Part shown: piece by piece, positions 16,712-24,856 of the stretch | Layout of the letters: every line of letters starts with the position of its first letter | Numbering within the stretch: position 1 is the first letter of the stretch | Assembly (NCBI GenBank): GCA_050288165.1 | Contig: JBNKDG010000005.1 | Coordinates: forward strand, 186,001 to 250,000 | From: JAPHTQ01 sp050288165 | Lineage (GTDB): Bacteria > Pseudomonadota > Gammaproteobacteria > Thiohalomonadales > Thiohalomonadaceae | Reading direction: 5' to 3' | Length of the DNA: 64,000 bases | Made by a program: the position numbers and the translations under genes | Notes under the pieces: generated by a model | Told to the model about the DNA's origin: nothing | The model's database searches: none | The model's input: only the letters and a program-made list of their open reading frames with translations

Positions 16712-17041
16712 CTAAATTACTCTTGAGTCAAACATGGCGTCTTCTTCATTCTCTGTTTTATATTTAAATATCAAACCAAGCTCAAGAAGTTTTACGGCCG
16801 CCTTTCCAGACAAAGTACAGGGGTAATCTTCTAAATATCCTGTCAAGTACTCATACGCCAACCCATATTCACCCGCCAAATCAATAAACTCAAATATTTG
16901 CTTCATTCCATCTTCGTATGAAAGCTGCTCATTATCATCATACTTACTCATATCCTGAACTTTTAACTCATCATAGATATTAAGGAGATTCTTCTCGATG
17001 AGTTGCCAATCTATTTCTGCATCTTGTGCATTCTCGTTCAC
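16712..17041 (-). CDS. Immunity-like protein, resembling MafI
   Basis: A 109-residue acidic helical protein with the segment EFIDLAGEYGLAYEYLTGYL (about 51-70). It resembles MafI-type immunity proteins of Neisseria polymorphic toxins, a match made from memory. It stands directly before orphan module 3 and after the 106-residue gene. It is therefore either the second immunity gene of module 2 or a leftover whose toxin tip was replaced. Confidence 0.55.
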   Translation of the reverse strand: MNENAQDAEIDWQLIEKNLLNIYDELKVQDMSKYDDNEQLSYEDGMKQIFEFIDLAGEYGLAYEYLTGYLEDYPCTLSGKAAVKLLELGLIFKYKTENEEDAMFDSRVI

Positions 17042-17096
17042 TTTGAATTCCTCGGGGTATTAGCCGAGCACCATGAAACCGTACGACCACATTTCA

Positions 17097-17417
17097 CTAT
17101 TCATAATTTTTAATTACCGCGATACATGCTTCAACTATTGATGGCCTAACCTTCGACACATACTCTGAAACTTCAGCATCAATCGTATCCAAATATTTTC
17201 CACTATAGTTGTTGCGAATATTATCATCAGGGTAATCGTCCGTTTCTGACACAACCCCAATAAACGGGAAAAAGCATGACTCATCCCTTAAGTTAAGTTT
17301 ATTTATCAGGGAAACCAATTTTCTACATCCTGCTATGAAGCCAATTTCATCACTAACCAGCATAGAACAAACATTAATTATCTCATTACGATCTTTTTCA
17401 GGAATAACATTCATCAT
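17097..17417 (-). CDS. Probable immunity protein for orphan module 2
   Basis: A 106-residue protein with the pattern EIGFIAGCRKLVSL (about 25-38) and FPFIGVVSETDDYP (about 47-60). This is typical of a small family found beside polymorphic toxins and sometimes annotated as DUF2489-like; I am not certain of the name. The ATG overlaps the stop of the toxin gene at 17414-19360 by 4 bases (ATGA), which is strong positional evidence for cognate immunity. Confidence 0.6.
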   Translation of the reverse strand: MMNVIPEKDRNEIINVCSMLVSDEIGFIAGCRKLVSLINKLNLRDESCFFPFIGVVSETDDYPDDNIRNNYSGKYLDTIDAEVSEYVSKVRPSIVEACIAVIKNYE

Positions 17418-19360
17418 TGAGGACCTTTCAAATACTCTTCAACAATCGTTTTTTGCTCGACACGCTGACCAGTTACCGAGTTTTCATACCAATGAGTTTC
17501 ATACTTACGGCCATCAGGCGCAGTGTACTGAGTGCTTGACTTCTTAGCCCAATCAGAAGCATCTCCCCCATATTCATCCGCAAGTTTCTCTGCTTTCCTT
17601 AGTTCTGTTTTCGTACCATGACCTGCTATAGGAACCCCTGTTTCACTAAGCTGTTGTTCACTACCCAACTGTTTATTTAGCTTAGTCGAATTAGCCGGGT
17701 TCTTTGCGGAACTGTTCTTAAGATCATTAGGATCAATATCCCCTTTCCTAATCGCCTCCACCAACTCATCTGCATTCTTTATCCCTTTCTTACCCAGCAT
17801 CTTCGGATCGAGGGCCATCAATACGACTACTGGAACACCTGTCGCCGCTTCAAGTTGATTGAACAGTTCCTCCTCAGCAAGGTCTGTCGGGAAGGTTGCT
17901 CCACTCTCGGTGGGGATTTCATCTACGCCGGGGGCATTCGCATCTTCCGAGCCGGACAGCAGGTAGGCTGTAAGGGCAATAAGGGCTGGCCCAGAGCAGA
18001 GTCCAAAGCAGTTATCGCCCTTACTCTTATCCAGCCCGTTGTATTCCTGATTATTGGCTTGCACATAAGCACTGTTATTGCCCGTGTGACTGTTACTACC
18101 CGCCATCCCGTCGTCATAGCCGTTGATATCCAGGGCCATGTCGGTGTAGTCGGCAAAGTTACTGCCGTATAGGCTGGCGTAGGTCTCCCTATCGGCTTCA
18201 CTATATTGGGTATTGTCACCGCTCTGGTCGTCCATGGCGTGGGCCATTTCATGCCCTGCAACGGTAACCAGCCCTTCGGTGTCACGGATATTGCGGTCGT
18301 TGATGTAAGCATCGCCGGTCTCTTCAGAGTAGTACCCGGAGCGGATGTCGTCTTTGGCGATGACGTTGTTGTCGTAAGTTTCATACCCCAGCTTTTCCAT
18401 CACCGCCGCAGTGACCTGGTTGAGCATCGCTTCTTTCTCTTGCGCACTCAGGTTGGGGTCTTGCAGCATCGCCGCCAGGTTGGGGTCTTTGGCGATGGTT
18501 TCCTTCACCGTTTCGTAGGTGGTGTGGCTTTTGTCGGTTTCGCTGAAGAAGTCTTCAATGCCGACTTTGTCGGTGGTGACGATGAGTTTGATGGTGTCGA
18601 CTATCATGCCGGATTTCAGCACGTCTTCGGCGATTTGGTCCCGACCCTGTTCGGTGAGGAAGCGGGTATCCAGGCTACCTTTGAGGCCTTTGTGGCTTTC
18701 GATGGCGTAGATGTCGACTTCGTTATCGGTTACATCACGATTAAGGAGGGTTGTATCGCTCTCGTCGATGTTGGCAACCTGGATGTTGCCTTCACCGATG
18801 GTGCCCAGGGTTTTGGTTTTGCTGTGGCTGGTGTCGGCGCTGGCGTCGATGCTGACGGTTTGCCCAGCCCCCACGTTGGCACTGGTGGCGGTGCTGTAGG
18901 TGGTGTTGCTGAGGGCGTTGACCTGGAGGGTGCCGGTGGTGAGGCTCAAGTTTCCAGTATCGTTACCTTCGCTGTCGACCGCCGCAATGGTGGCCCCGGT
19001 GAGGGTGGTCTCTTCCGCGACGTTGATGGCGACGTTACCGCCGGTGAGGGTGGTGAGGACGGTGTCACGGCTACGCTCGTGGCTGACGGAGCCGTTGATG
19101 CCGCCGCTGCCGGGGGCGGTGGCGGTGCTGCCCGATACGTTTATCCCTTCTCCGGCGCTACGGCGCTCGGTACTGTCCTGCACCGATTCGACGTTGAGGT
19201 TTTTGGTGTCGATGCTTAGGGTGTCTGCCGCGGCGACGTTGGCCCCGGCGATGGTGGTGGTGTCGCGGGTGGTCAGGATGATGTTTGCAAACGAAAATGG
19301 CGCTGCTCCGAGGAGGAGTAGCGCCATTAATATGTAAATCAGCCGATGGAGTTGTCGCAT
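17414..19360 (-). CDS. Orphan CdiA module 2 with signal peptide and unnamed FHA toxin tip
   Basis: A 648-residue truncated CdiA. A Sec signal peptide (1-25, LLLLGAAPFSFA) joins the FHA region at LTTRDTTTIAGANVA, a different point from the other two orphans. FHA-like repeats run to about 190. The shared pretoxin region follows, with HEMAH at 370-374 and Glu392. A hydrophobic Ala/Leu stretch (about 458-470), the linker KGIKNADELVEAIRKGD and a C-terminal domain complete the protein. That domain has DEYGGDASDWAKKSS and ETHWYENSVTGQRVE (about 595-634), a tip I have seen on many filamentous haemagglutinins but cannot name. Ribosome site GCAGGG precedes the ATG. It is 17 bases after the response-regulator stop. 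Confidence 0.8.
   Translation of the reverse strand: MRQLHRLIYILMALLLLGAAPFSFANIILTTRDTTTIAGANVAAADTLSIDTKNLNVESVQDSTERRSAGEGINVSGSTATAPGSGGINGSVSHERSRDTVLTTLTGGNVAINVAEETTLTGATIAAVDSEGNDTGNLSLTTGTLQVNALSNTTYSTATSANVGAGQTVSIDASADTSHSKTKTLGTIGEGNIQVANIDESDTTLLNRDVTDNEVDIYAIESHKGLKGSLDTRFLTEQGRDQIAEDVLKSGMIVDTIKLIVTTDKVGIEDFFSETDKSHTTYETVKETIAKDPNLAAMLQDPNLSAQEKEAMLNQVTAAVMEKLGYETYDNNVIAKDDIRSGYYSEETGDAYINDRNIRDTEGLVTVAGHEMAHAMDDQSGDNTQYSEADRETYASLYGSNFADYTDMALDINGYDDGMAGSNSHTGNNSAYVQANNQEYNGLDKSKGDNCFGLCSGPALIALTAYLLSGSEDANAPGVDEIPTESGATFPTDLAEEELFNQLEAATGVPVVVLMALDPKMLGKKGIKNADELVEAIRKGDIDPNDLKNSSAKNPANSTKLNKQLGSEQQLSETGVPIAGHGTKTELRKAEKLADEYGGDASDWAKKSSTQYTAPDGRKYETHWYENSVTGQRVEQKTIVEEYLKGPQ
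19297..19327 (-). repeat. Hairpin encoding the signal peptide of orphan module 2
   Basis: 13-bp arms (19297-19309 and 19315-19327, 12 of 13 paired) around a 5-base loop. It is followed by the perfect 10-bp palindrome GTTTGCAAAC at 19283-19292. The same core occurs at 23721-23765. Confidence 0.85.
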
Positions 19361-19377
19361 TTCCCTGCTTTATTCGT

Positions 19378-20115
19378 TCACTTGTCCTTCGGTTTCTGGA
19401 ATTCTTCTATCTCCGTGAATTTTTCCATTACGGTGTCTTCCGTTTCCATCAGTTGTGACAGGAGCATTGTGGTGATATGTCGTTTGGTGGCATGGAGGTT
19501 GTGGGCATAGACATGGATGATGCCGGGGTCTTCAGGGTTGCGGTCGATGAATTCGGATAACCCTTTTCCTTCGCCGATAAAGTCGTGCGATAGTTTGTTT
19601 TGCAGGTTCTTGTGGACGACGAACTTGTATTCAGTGCCGATCAAGCTGAGTTTGGTCAGCCCCTGCCGGTCCAGTTCCATCAGTTCTTTGAGCTCTTCTT
19701 TGTCCATCGGCTTTATTAACTCCAGTGCGATCTGTCCTTTTGTATAGCGGCAGAACAGTAATTTGAGGGCCAGTTGCTTCAATAATGCCTGCAACCTGTC
19801 CGGCAAGCACGGTTTTTCCAGGAAGATGTCCATCCCGGCGTCGATACACTGCTTCCGATAACGCTTGTCGCTGCTGTAGGCGGCGATGGGGAAGTAGGGC
19901 ATTTCGCGCCGGATTTGCCGTGTTGCCTCGATGCCGTCCATCAGCGGCATCTCGACGTCCATCAGGGCCAAATCGTAGCAGCCTGCGTTGGTCCTGGCTA
20001 GTTCCAGGGCGGCGTAGCCGTTGTCGGCCAGGTCGTAATCGTAACCCCATTGGGTCATCATGCTTTGGTGTACCCATTGGATCATGGGGTCGTCTTCGGC
20101 GATCAGGATTTTCAT
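19378..20115 (-). CDS. Response regulator with unknown output domain, inside the toxin array
   Basis: A 245-residue protein. The CheY-like receiver (1-125) has Glu-Asp-Asp at 7-9, phospho-Asp53 in ALMDVEMP, Ser in AYSSD and Lys in FLEKPC (about 104). The C-terminal 120 residues are helical and charged and match no DNA-binding or enzymatic output domain that I recognise. No kinase is adjacent; the hybrid kinase at 229-2169 is the nearest one in the window. It lies between immunity gene 20200-20712 and toxin module 2, where a signalling gene is not expected. A 5' remnant of a second copy occurs at 14416-14469. Confidence 0.8.
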   Translation of the reverse strand: MKILIAEDDPMIQWVHQSMMTQWGYDYDLADNGYAALELARTNAGCYDLALMDVEMPLMDGIEATRQIRREMPYFPIAAYSSDKRYRKQCIDAGMDIFLEKPCLPDRLQALLKQLALKLLFCRYTKGQIALELIKPMDKEELKELMELDRQGLTKLSLIGTEYKFVVHKNLQNKLSHDFIGEGKGLSEFIDRNPEDPGIIHVYAHNLHATKRHITTMLLSQLMETEDTVMEKFTEIEEFQKPKDK

Positions 20116-20199
20116 GGGCGGTCCTTTGCCTTGATTGTTTTCTCTAAAAATTTAGTGCTAGACAGGCATTGCCGATATTCATATCCTTCAAACGCATTA

Positions 20200-20712
20200 C
20201 TAGTGTTCAATTGTGATATTGCTTATCACTTCCCCTTCGGGAATATCTTTAATGCGATTAGCTAATTTCCCTAAACTCTGAAAATGTTCATCTGCGCTCA
20301 TCACTGAAATATTATCAACAGTTAGACTGCCACCTAGTGCTGTTTCAATTTTGAATGCAAAATGCTCATCAAAAGCTAGTTTTCCATATTTCTTTACCGC
20401 ATCTTCGTATAGCCCAAGATTTATTGTGTTATCAGGATCTTGCATGATCATTTCATAGAAGTCAGTTATCCCCACACCTAGATCTTCGACCTCTCCGGTT
20501 TCAGACCAAAAAATTGCGACCATATTATTACTCGAAATACCATAAACTGTTCCAAACGCATCTATCGCGAACACTTTAATGTTAGGCATCAAATTGCCAT
20601 AAAACCTTCCCCATTGTTGCTCCCAAGAATCATCGTCAGGATCATAAAAGCGTAACGCACCACCAAATGCTGTTCTTCCATCAAAGTCTGGCAAAGATTC
20701 TTTATCTGACAT
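20200..20712 (-). CDS. Immunity protein candidate for orphan module 1 (Tdi1/DUF1851-like)
   Basis: A 170-residue acidic protein. The patterns KVFAIDAFGTVYGI (about 46-59) and AIFWSETGEVEDLG (about 65-78), with a C-terminal FQSLGKLANRIKDIPEGE, resemble the DUF1851/T6SS Tdi1 group within the SMI1/KNR4-type immunity proteins. It starts 2 bases after the stop of the HNH-like toxin module, so its role as cognate immunity is likely. The family call is from pattern memory. Confidence 0.7.
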   Translation of the reverse strand: MSDKESLPDFDGRTAFGGALRFYDPDDDSWEQQWGRFYGNLMPNIKVFAIDAFGTVYGISSNNMVAIFWSETGEVEDLGVGITDFYEMIMQDPDNTINLGLYEDAVKKYGKLAFDEHFAFKIETALGGSLTVDNISVMSADEHFQSLGKLANRIKDIPEGEVISNITIEH

Positions 20713-20714
20713 AG

Positions 20715-23700
20715 TTATTCCTCTAACGTCACATCGCTGTACACAGTACCAATAGGATCATCTTTAACTTGGTTGTAGACCTTTGGACCAGATGCCCTAT
20801 TAGGGCCACTCTCAAGCCATTGACCATTTGTTTTTGCACAATCCGCCCCACCTACGCAGAGTTCGATTTTATGATCTGCATCATAACCATCTCCTGGAGG
20901 CGGTCCTTGCTCATCTGTTAACCTTTTTCTAAATCCAGACCCTCTGACAGTTTTAGGATCTGTTCTAACTAAACGTCCTTCAGAGGCCGCTTGTTCCCAT
21001 TCAGAAATGACGTTCGCTTTTTCTTTCGGAACTACTAAAGTTTTGCCACTCTTCGCAACATCATCCGCCTTACCGACAATCGCCTCAACCGCCTCACCCG
21101 CCGCCTGCCGCACACCCGATGCAGGCACATGCGGCACCATGGAACTTGCCGTTGTCGCACCTGCTGCGGTGTAACCCGCTTCTTCCGCAATACTCAAACA
21201 CAAGGCCGGGTTAAGCTGGCAGTATGCTACCGGGTTGCTGGCAAAGGATGCGATTTCGGCTGCTGCCATCCGGCCCGTTGCCGCCATTCCCGCCAACACT
21301 TCGGGAATTGCCGGTGCGGCCACCATGGCCAATACCACCCCGCCAGCGGCCAGGGTTGCCTTGTCTTCCTGTGCCATGCTCATTTGCAACTGAAGCGCTT
21401 CTTTAACCGCTCCAGGACTTGCGTCGGCCAGGACTTTTTCCAGTTGCTCTGTGCGCCCTGTTCGCATGAGCGACACGATGACATCGGCCTCGATTAGCTC
21501 CGCTGCACGCTCATTGTTACCGACCATCATGTTGGCCGTAATTGCGCTGTCATGCATCAATTGTGCACAACTACCTGTTGGCGATGCCATTTCACAACTG
21601 AAATCAAGGTTTTTGCGGTCTTCGCTGTAGTACTGCGTGTTGTTACTTTTGGCGGTCTCACTGGTGGTGTTGCCTACATAGGCGTTGGTGTTGCCTGTGT
21701 TGATCGGACCATAATCATTTTGGCTAAAGCTGAATTCGTAGTTGTCGGCTGCGTATTCGCCCCGTAGGTTGGCGTATTCTTCGTTAAGCCGCGCATCGCC
21801 GCGATCAAGCGATGAATCCTGTGCCATTTGCGCATGGGCGACTTCATGTCCCAGCGTGTTGGTGTAGTCCAGCGCGTTATTCTGGGCATAGTCGTTGATG
21901 TAGAGAGTACTGCCCTCACCACTGTTGGCATGGGCACCCCCTACAAACGCATTGACTGTCACTACGAGCGCCTGGTCGATGGTGATGTGGTAAACCTCTG
22001 CATAGGCTGCCGCATAGGCGTTAATGGCTTGCTGCTTTTCTTCCAGAGTCGCGTTGGCAAGGTCATTGAGGATTTTCGCGTTGACGCCGTCGTCACGGTT
22101 TGCCAGCAGCTTTTGCACATCCAGATCTTTCTGGATATCACCGACATGCTGCATGGTGTCCTGGAAACGGACACTCTCTTCGGTCACCACATCCAGCAAG
22201 GCACTGCCCAGTAGTTCAGAACGCTTAATGTCTTCCAGAACATCCTTTCTGCCATCCTCGGTCAGGAAGCGTGTATCCAGACTGCCTTTGAGGCCTTTGT
22301 GGCTTTCGATGTCGTAGATGTCGACTTCGTTATCGGTTACATCACGATTAAGGAGGGTTGTATCGCTCTCGTCGATGTTGGCGACCTGGATATTGCCTTC
22401 ACCGATGGTGCCGAGGGTTTTGGTTTTGCTGTTGCTGGTGTCGGCGCTGGCATCGATGCTGACGGTGCTGCCCATGCCGACGTTGGCGCTGGTGGCGGTG
22501 TTGCTGAGGGCGTTGACCTGGAGGGTGCCGGTGGTGAGGCTCAGTTGCCCGTTGTCTTCGCCATTCTCATCGACTGCGGCAATGGTGGCCCCGGTGAGGG
22601 TGGTCTCTTCCGCGACGTTGATGTCGACGTTACCGCCGGTGAGGGTGGTGAGGACGGTGTCACGGCTACGCTCGTGGCTGACGGAACCGTTGATGCCGCC
22701 GCTGCCGGGGGTGGTGGCGGTGCTGCCCGATACGTTTATCCCTTCTCCGGCGCTACGGCTTTCATGACTATCCTGCACCGATTCGACATTGAGATTTTTG
22801 GTGTCGATGCTCAGGGTGTCGCTTGCGGCGACGTTGGCCCCGGCAATGGTGGTGGTGTCGCGGGTGGTCAGGGTGATGTTGTTGCCCTGAAGCTGGCTGT
22901 TGGTGTGGATGATGTCGGTACTACCGCCCTGGCTGCGGTCGGCGCTGGCGCTGACACTGGCGGGGCCGCCAGAAGTGAGTTCAGTCGGGTCGCCGCCATT
23001 ACCTGTGCCGTAGAGGGTCATGCTGACATTGGTGTGCAGGTGCTCGGAGCTGTTGCTGCTGGTGTTGATGTCCTGTGAGGCGAGGATGTTGAGGTTTTCG
23101 GTTTCGATATTGATGTCGTTAGCGGCGAGGTTGCTGCCACGGATGGTGGTGTCTTTGCCGGCATTGATGGTGAGGTTGTCGGCGACCAGGTTACTGGCGA
23201 CGCTTTGCTCTTTGTATTCGCCGTAGCGTTTTTCCAGCAGGTCGAGGTCCATTTCCAGGCCGACGTTGAAGCCGTAGGTGCCGCTGGATTCTGCAGCAGT
23301 AGCCATCTGTTTGGCCACGGCGGCGGTTTTGCTCGCCAGGTCACTGGCGGCCAGGGCGATGTTGCCCTGATAGTAGGCGTCGTCACCCTTGAGGTCGTCG
23401 ATGAAGCCTTGCAGTTCATCGATATCGCTCTGGTCGATGCCGAGTTTACCGTCGGCCAGGTCTTGCTTGAGCTGGGCCAGGTTGGTTTGTTGTTTGGCGA
23501 GGTCTTTTTTGTACTGGTCGTAGGCGTATTTGGCCTTTTCCAGGTTTTTCTCGGAGGCCTTGGCTGCCTGGATGGCGGTGTCAATTTCGGCGTATTCGTT
23601 TTTCGCTGTCAGTTTCAGTTCGCCGTGGCCGGTCTGTTCTTTGGTTTTGCTCTCCTGGGTATTTTTCGCTTCGGTGATGGTGGCGTCGCCGGTGGTGAGC

Positions 23701-23807
23701 AGGGCGAGACGGCCAGGAATGTTTGCAAACGAAAATGGCGCTGCCCCGAGGAGGAGCAGCGCCATTGGTATGAGAAATAACGTGCGATTCCCTGCCACGT
23801 TTCCCAT
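20715..23807 (-). CDS. Orphan CdiA module 1 with signal peptide and HNH-like nuclease tip
   Basis: A 1030-residue truncated CdiA, the longest of the three orphans. A Sec signal (1-28, LFLIPMALLLLGAAPFSFA) joins the FHA region at EAKNTQESKTKEQTGHGEL. A long coiled coil (about 55-150) and FHA repeats follow. The pretoxin region differs from the other modules but keeps a zincin-like HEVAH (654-658) and Glu676. A hydrophobic Ala-rich segment lies at about 810-880. The C-terminal tip carries DADHKIEL with His979 and downstream PNRASGP (Asn1003), the layout of an HNH/His-Me finger nuclease. The ATG overlaps the stop of the HEPN frame (TAATG), giving translational coupling. Confidence 0.8.
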   Translation of the reverse strand: MGNVAGNRTLFLIPMALLLLGAAPFSFANIPGRLALLTTGDATITEAKNTQESKTKEQTGHGELKLTAKNEYAEIDTAIQAAKASEKNLEKAKYAYDQYKKDLAKQQTNLAQLKQDLADGKLGIDQSDIDELQGFIDDLKGDDAYYQGNIALAASDLASKTAAVAKQMATAAESSGTYGFNVGLEMDLDLLEKRYGEYKEQSVASNLVADNLTINAGKDTTIRGSNLAANDINIETENLNILASQDINTSSNSSEHLHTNVSMTLYGTGNGGDPTELTSGGPASVSASADRSQGGSTDIIHTNSQLQGNNITLTTRDTTTIAGANVAASDTLSIDTKNLNVESVQDSHESRSAGEGINVSGSTATTPGSGGINGSVSHERSRDTVLTTLTGGNVDINVAEETTLTGATIAAVDENGEDNGQLSLTTGTLQVNALSNTATSANVGMGSTVSIDASADTSNSKTKTLGTIGEGNIQVANIDESDTTLLNRDVTDNEVDIYDIESHKGLKGSLDTRFLTEDGRKDVLEDIKRSELLGSALLDVVTEESVRFQDTMQHVGDIQKDLDVQKLLANRDDGVNAKILNDLANATLEEKQQAINAYAAAYAEVYHITIDQALVVTVNAFVGGAHANSGEGSTLYINDYAQNNALDYTNTLGHEVAHAQMAQDSSLDRGDARLNEEYANLRGEYAADNYEFSFSQNDYGPINTGNTNAYVGNTTSETAKSNNTQYYSEDRKNLDFSCEMASPTGSCAQLMHDSAITANMMVGNNERAAELIEADVIVSLMRTGRTEQLEKVLADASPGAVKEALQLQMSMAQEDKATLAAGGVVLAMVAAPAIPEVLAGMAATGRMAAAEIASFASNPVAYCQLNPALCLSIAEEAGYTAAGATTASSMVPHVPASGVRQAAGEAVEAIVGKADDVAKSGKTLVVPKEKANVISEWEQAASEGRLVRTDPKTVRGSGFRKRLTDEQGPPPGDGYDADHKIELCVGGADCAKTNGQWLESGPNRASGPKVYNQVKDDPIGTVYSDVTLEE
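23735..23765 (-). repeat. Hairpin encoding the signal peptide of orphan module 1
   Basis: 13-bp arms (23735-23747 and 23753-23765, 12 of 13 paired) around a 5-base loop, followed by the 10-bp palindrome GTTTGCAAAC at 23721-23730. The core is nearly identical to the one at 19283-19327, although the FHA sequences joined to the two are different. Confidence 0.85.
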
Positions 23808-24208
23808 TACTCCTTGTCCCCTATCGACGCGATCTCCTCACGACATATTTTTTCGGTCACTTCCAACAGTTGTTTGACACGCGGGGCGAGGTAGTCGATC
23901 TCGTGCCAGTGAACGATGAAGTCTTTCTGGTAGCGGGCACCGATGTAGGCGCGGTCCAACAGGGTGAAGTAGTCGTCCTGTTCTTTGGTATCTCTGGGGA
24001 AGATTTCGCGAAAGACGGGGCCGAACTTCGCCGCGTCGCAGCCTAGCCAATCCAGCAGGTGCTCGTGCGGGCAGTAGCTGGTGAAGACAAGAAGGATTGC
24101 TTTGTAACAACATTCGGCGGCTTGATTGAGATTGAATACAGCCAGAGGAAGATCGCCCTTGTCATAACGTGTCTCGAATATTTCGTAAAACCCGGTTGCC
24201 CGCCTGTG
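23807..24208 (-). pseudogene. HEPN domain separated from its MNT partner by one TGA
   Basis: Continuing the frame of the upstream MNT gene beyond its TGA (24209-24211), 133 further codons run open to a TAA at 23807-23809. They encode a clear HEPN domain: LAVFNLNQAAECCYKAILLV, then CPHEHLLDWLG, FPRDTKEQDDYFTLLDRAY and ARYQKDF. In intact MNT-HEPN fusion proteins the residue at the TGA position is usually Trp, so one TGG-to-TGA change would explain the split. No good ATG lies at the start of the HEPN part, so it is probably not translated efficiently unless the stop is read through. Its stop overlaps the ATG of orphan module 1. Confidence 0.75.
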
Positions 24209-24721
24209 TCAATAATCGAAATCCGCCTGGGCCAATGTCTGTTTTTCTTCCGCTGTCAGTTCCCGAGGCTCGGCCAGCTTGAATCGCTCCGTGTTGTAGA
24301 GCATCCGCCCTTCGCGTTTGATGTCGAGGAAGAAGTAGCGCCCTTCTCCGAGTTGTTGGTTGATGTCTTCGATGTCGTGGACGATGGGGCTGGATTTGGC
24401 GGAGAGGTCGAGGGCATAGACGGCATCCCTGACCTCTCGCTCGAAATGGGTATCGGTTGGTTCTTTTGTGATCACCAGAATGTCGTAGTCGGAGGCATGA
24501 CCCGACCAGCGTCCCGGTTTCAGGTCTTTATCCTCTTTCCAGTCGCCACGGGCGTAGCTGCCGTAGAGGATCACCATCTCCACCCCTGCCATTTCGCCAA
24601 GCGACCTGGAGACCTGCCCAAGCTCGCGCTGTTTCTCTTCCGGCAGGTGATGAAGGTCGGTGCGCATCTTTTCGTGGGTGTCCCGTGTTTCGTAGAGGCT
24701 GGATGGGCTGTAGCGGTCCAT
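24209..24721 (-). CDS. Minimal nucleotidyltransferase (MNT), N-terminal part of an MNT-HEPN protein
   Basis: A 170-residue protein of the pol-beta-type nucleotidyltransferase fold. The active-site motif is ILYGSYARGDW with downstream DYDILVITK (Asp pair), and a third acidic strand is seen near IDIKREGRMLY. In MNT-HEPN toxin-antitoxin pairs the MNT protein inactivates HEPN by adding AMP. Here the two domains were one protein, now stopped by TGA at 24209-24211. The start at 24719-24721 is chosen because AGGGAAG stands 8 bases upstream; a longer form from 24775 lacks one. It lies between the insertion sequence and orphan module 1. Confidence 0.8.
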   Translation of the reverse strand: MDRYSPSSLYETRDTHEKMRTDLHHLPEEKQRELGQVSRSLGEMAGVEMVILYGSYARGDWKEDKDLKPGRWSGHASDYDILVITKEPTDTHFEREVRDAVYALDLSAKSSPIVHDIEDINQQLGEGRYFFLDIKREGRMLYNTERFKLAEPRELTAEEKQTLAQADFDY

Positions 24722-24856
24722 AAGGTAACTTCCCTGTGCGTCAAAATTGAAAGTAGCGGCCCTGATTGGCCTCAATATGGTCGGGGCTGTTGCGCCGAAC
24801 GCTCTTGCCGTATTGTACCGAACCCCTCGTTTATCACAACGGATTGTCCCTCAAGA

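Noticed and set aside
15743..19337. Long plus-strand frames opposite the CdiA modules (also at 22299-23078 and 27487-28716)
   Set aside because: They are Val/Gly-rich mirror images of repetitive FHA coding sequence and recur wherever the modules recur, so they reflect base composition.
23838..24113. 91-codon minus-strand frame between MNT and module 1
   Set aside because: It is out of frame with the HEPN pattern, which lies in the continued MNT frame; Arg/Leu/Pro-rich shadow.
24059..24856. Upstream part of a 566-codon plus-strand frame ending in the transposase
   Set aside because: It is antisense to the MNT-HEPN gene and lacks protein-family pattern; only the part from 24857 looks like the transposase.
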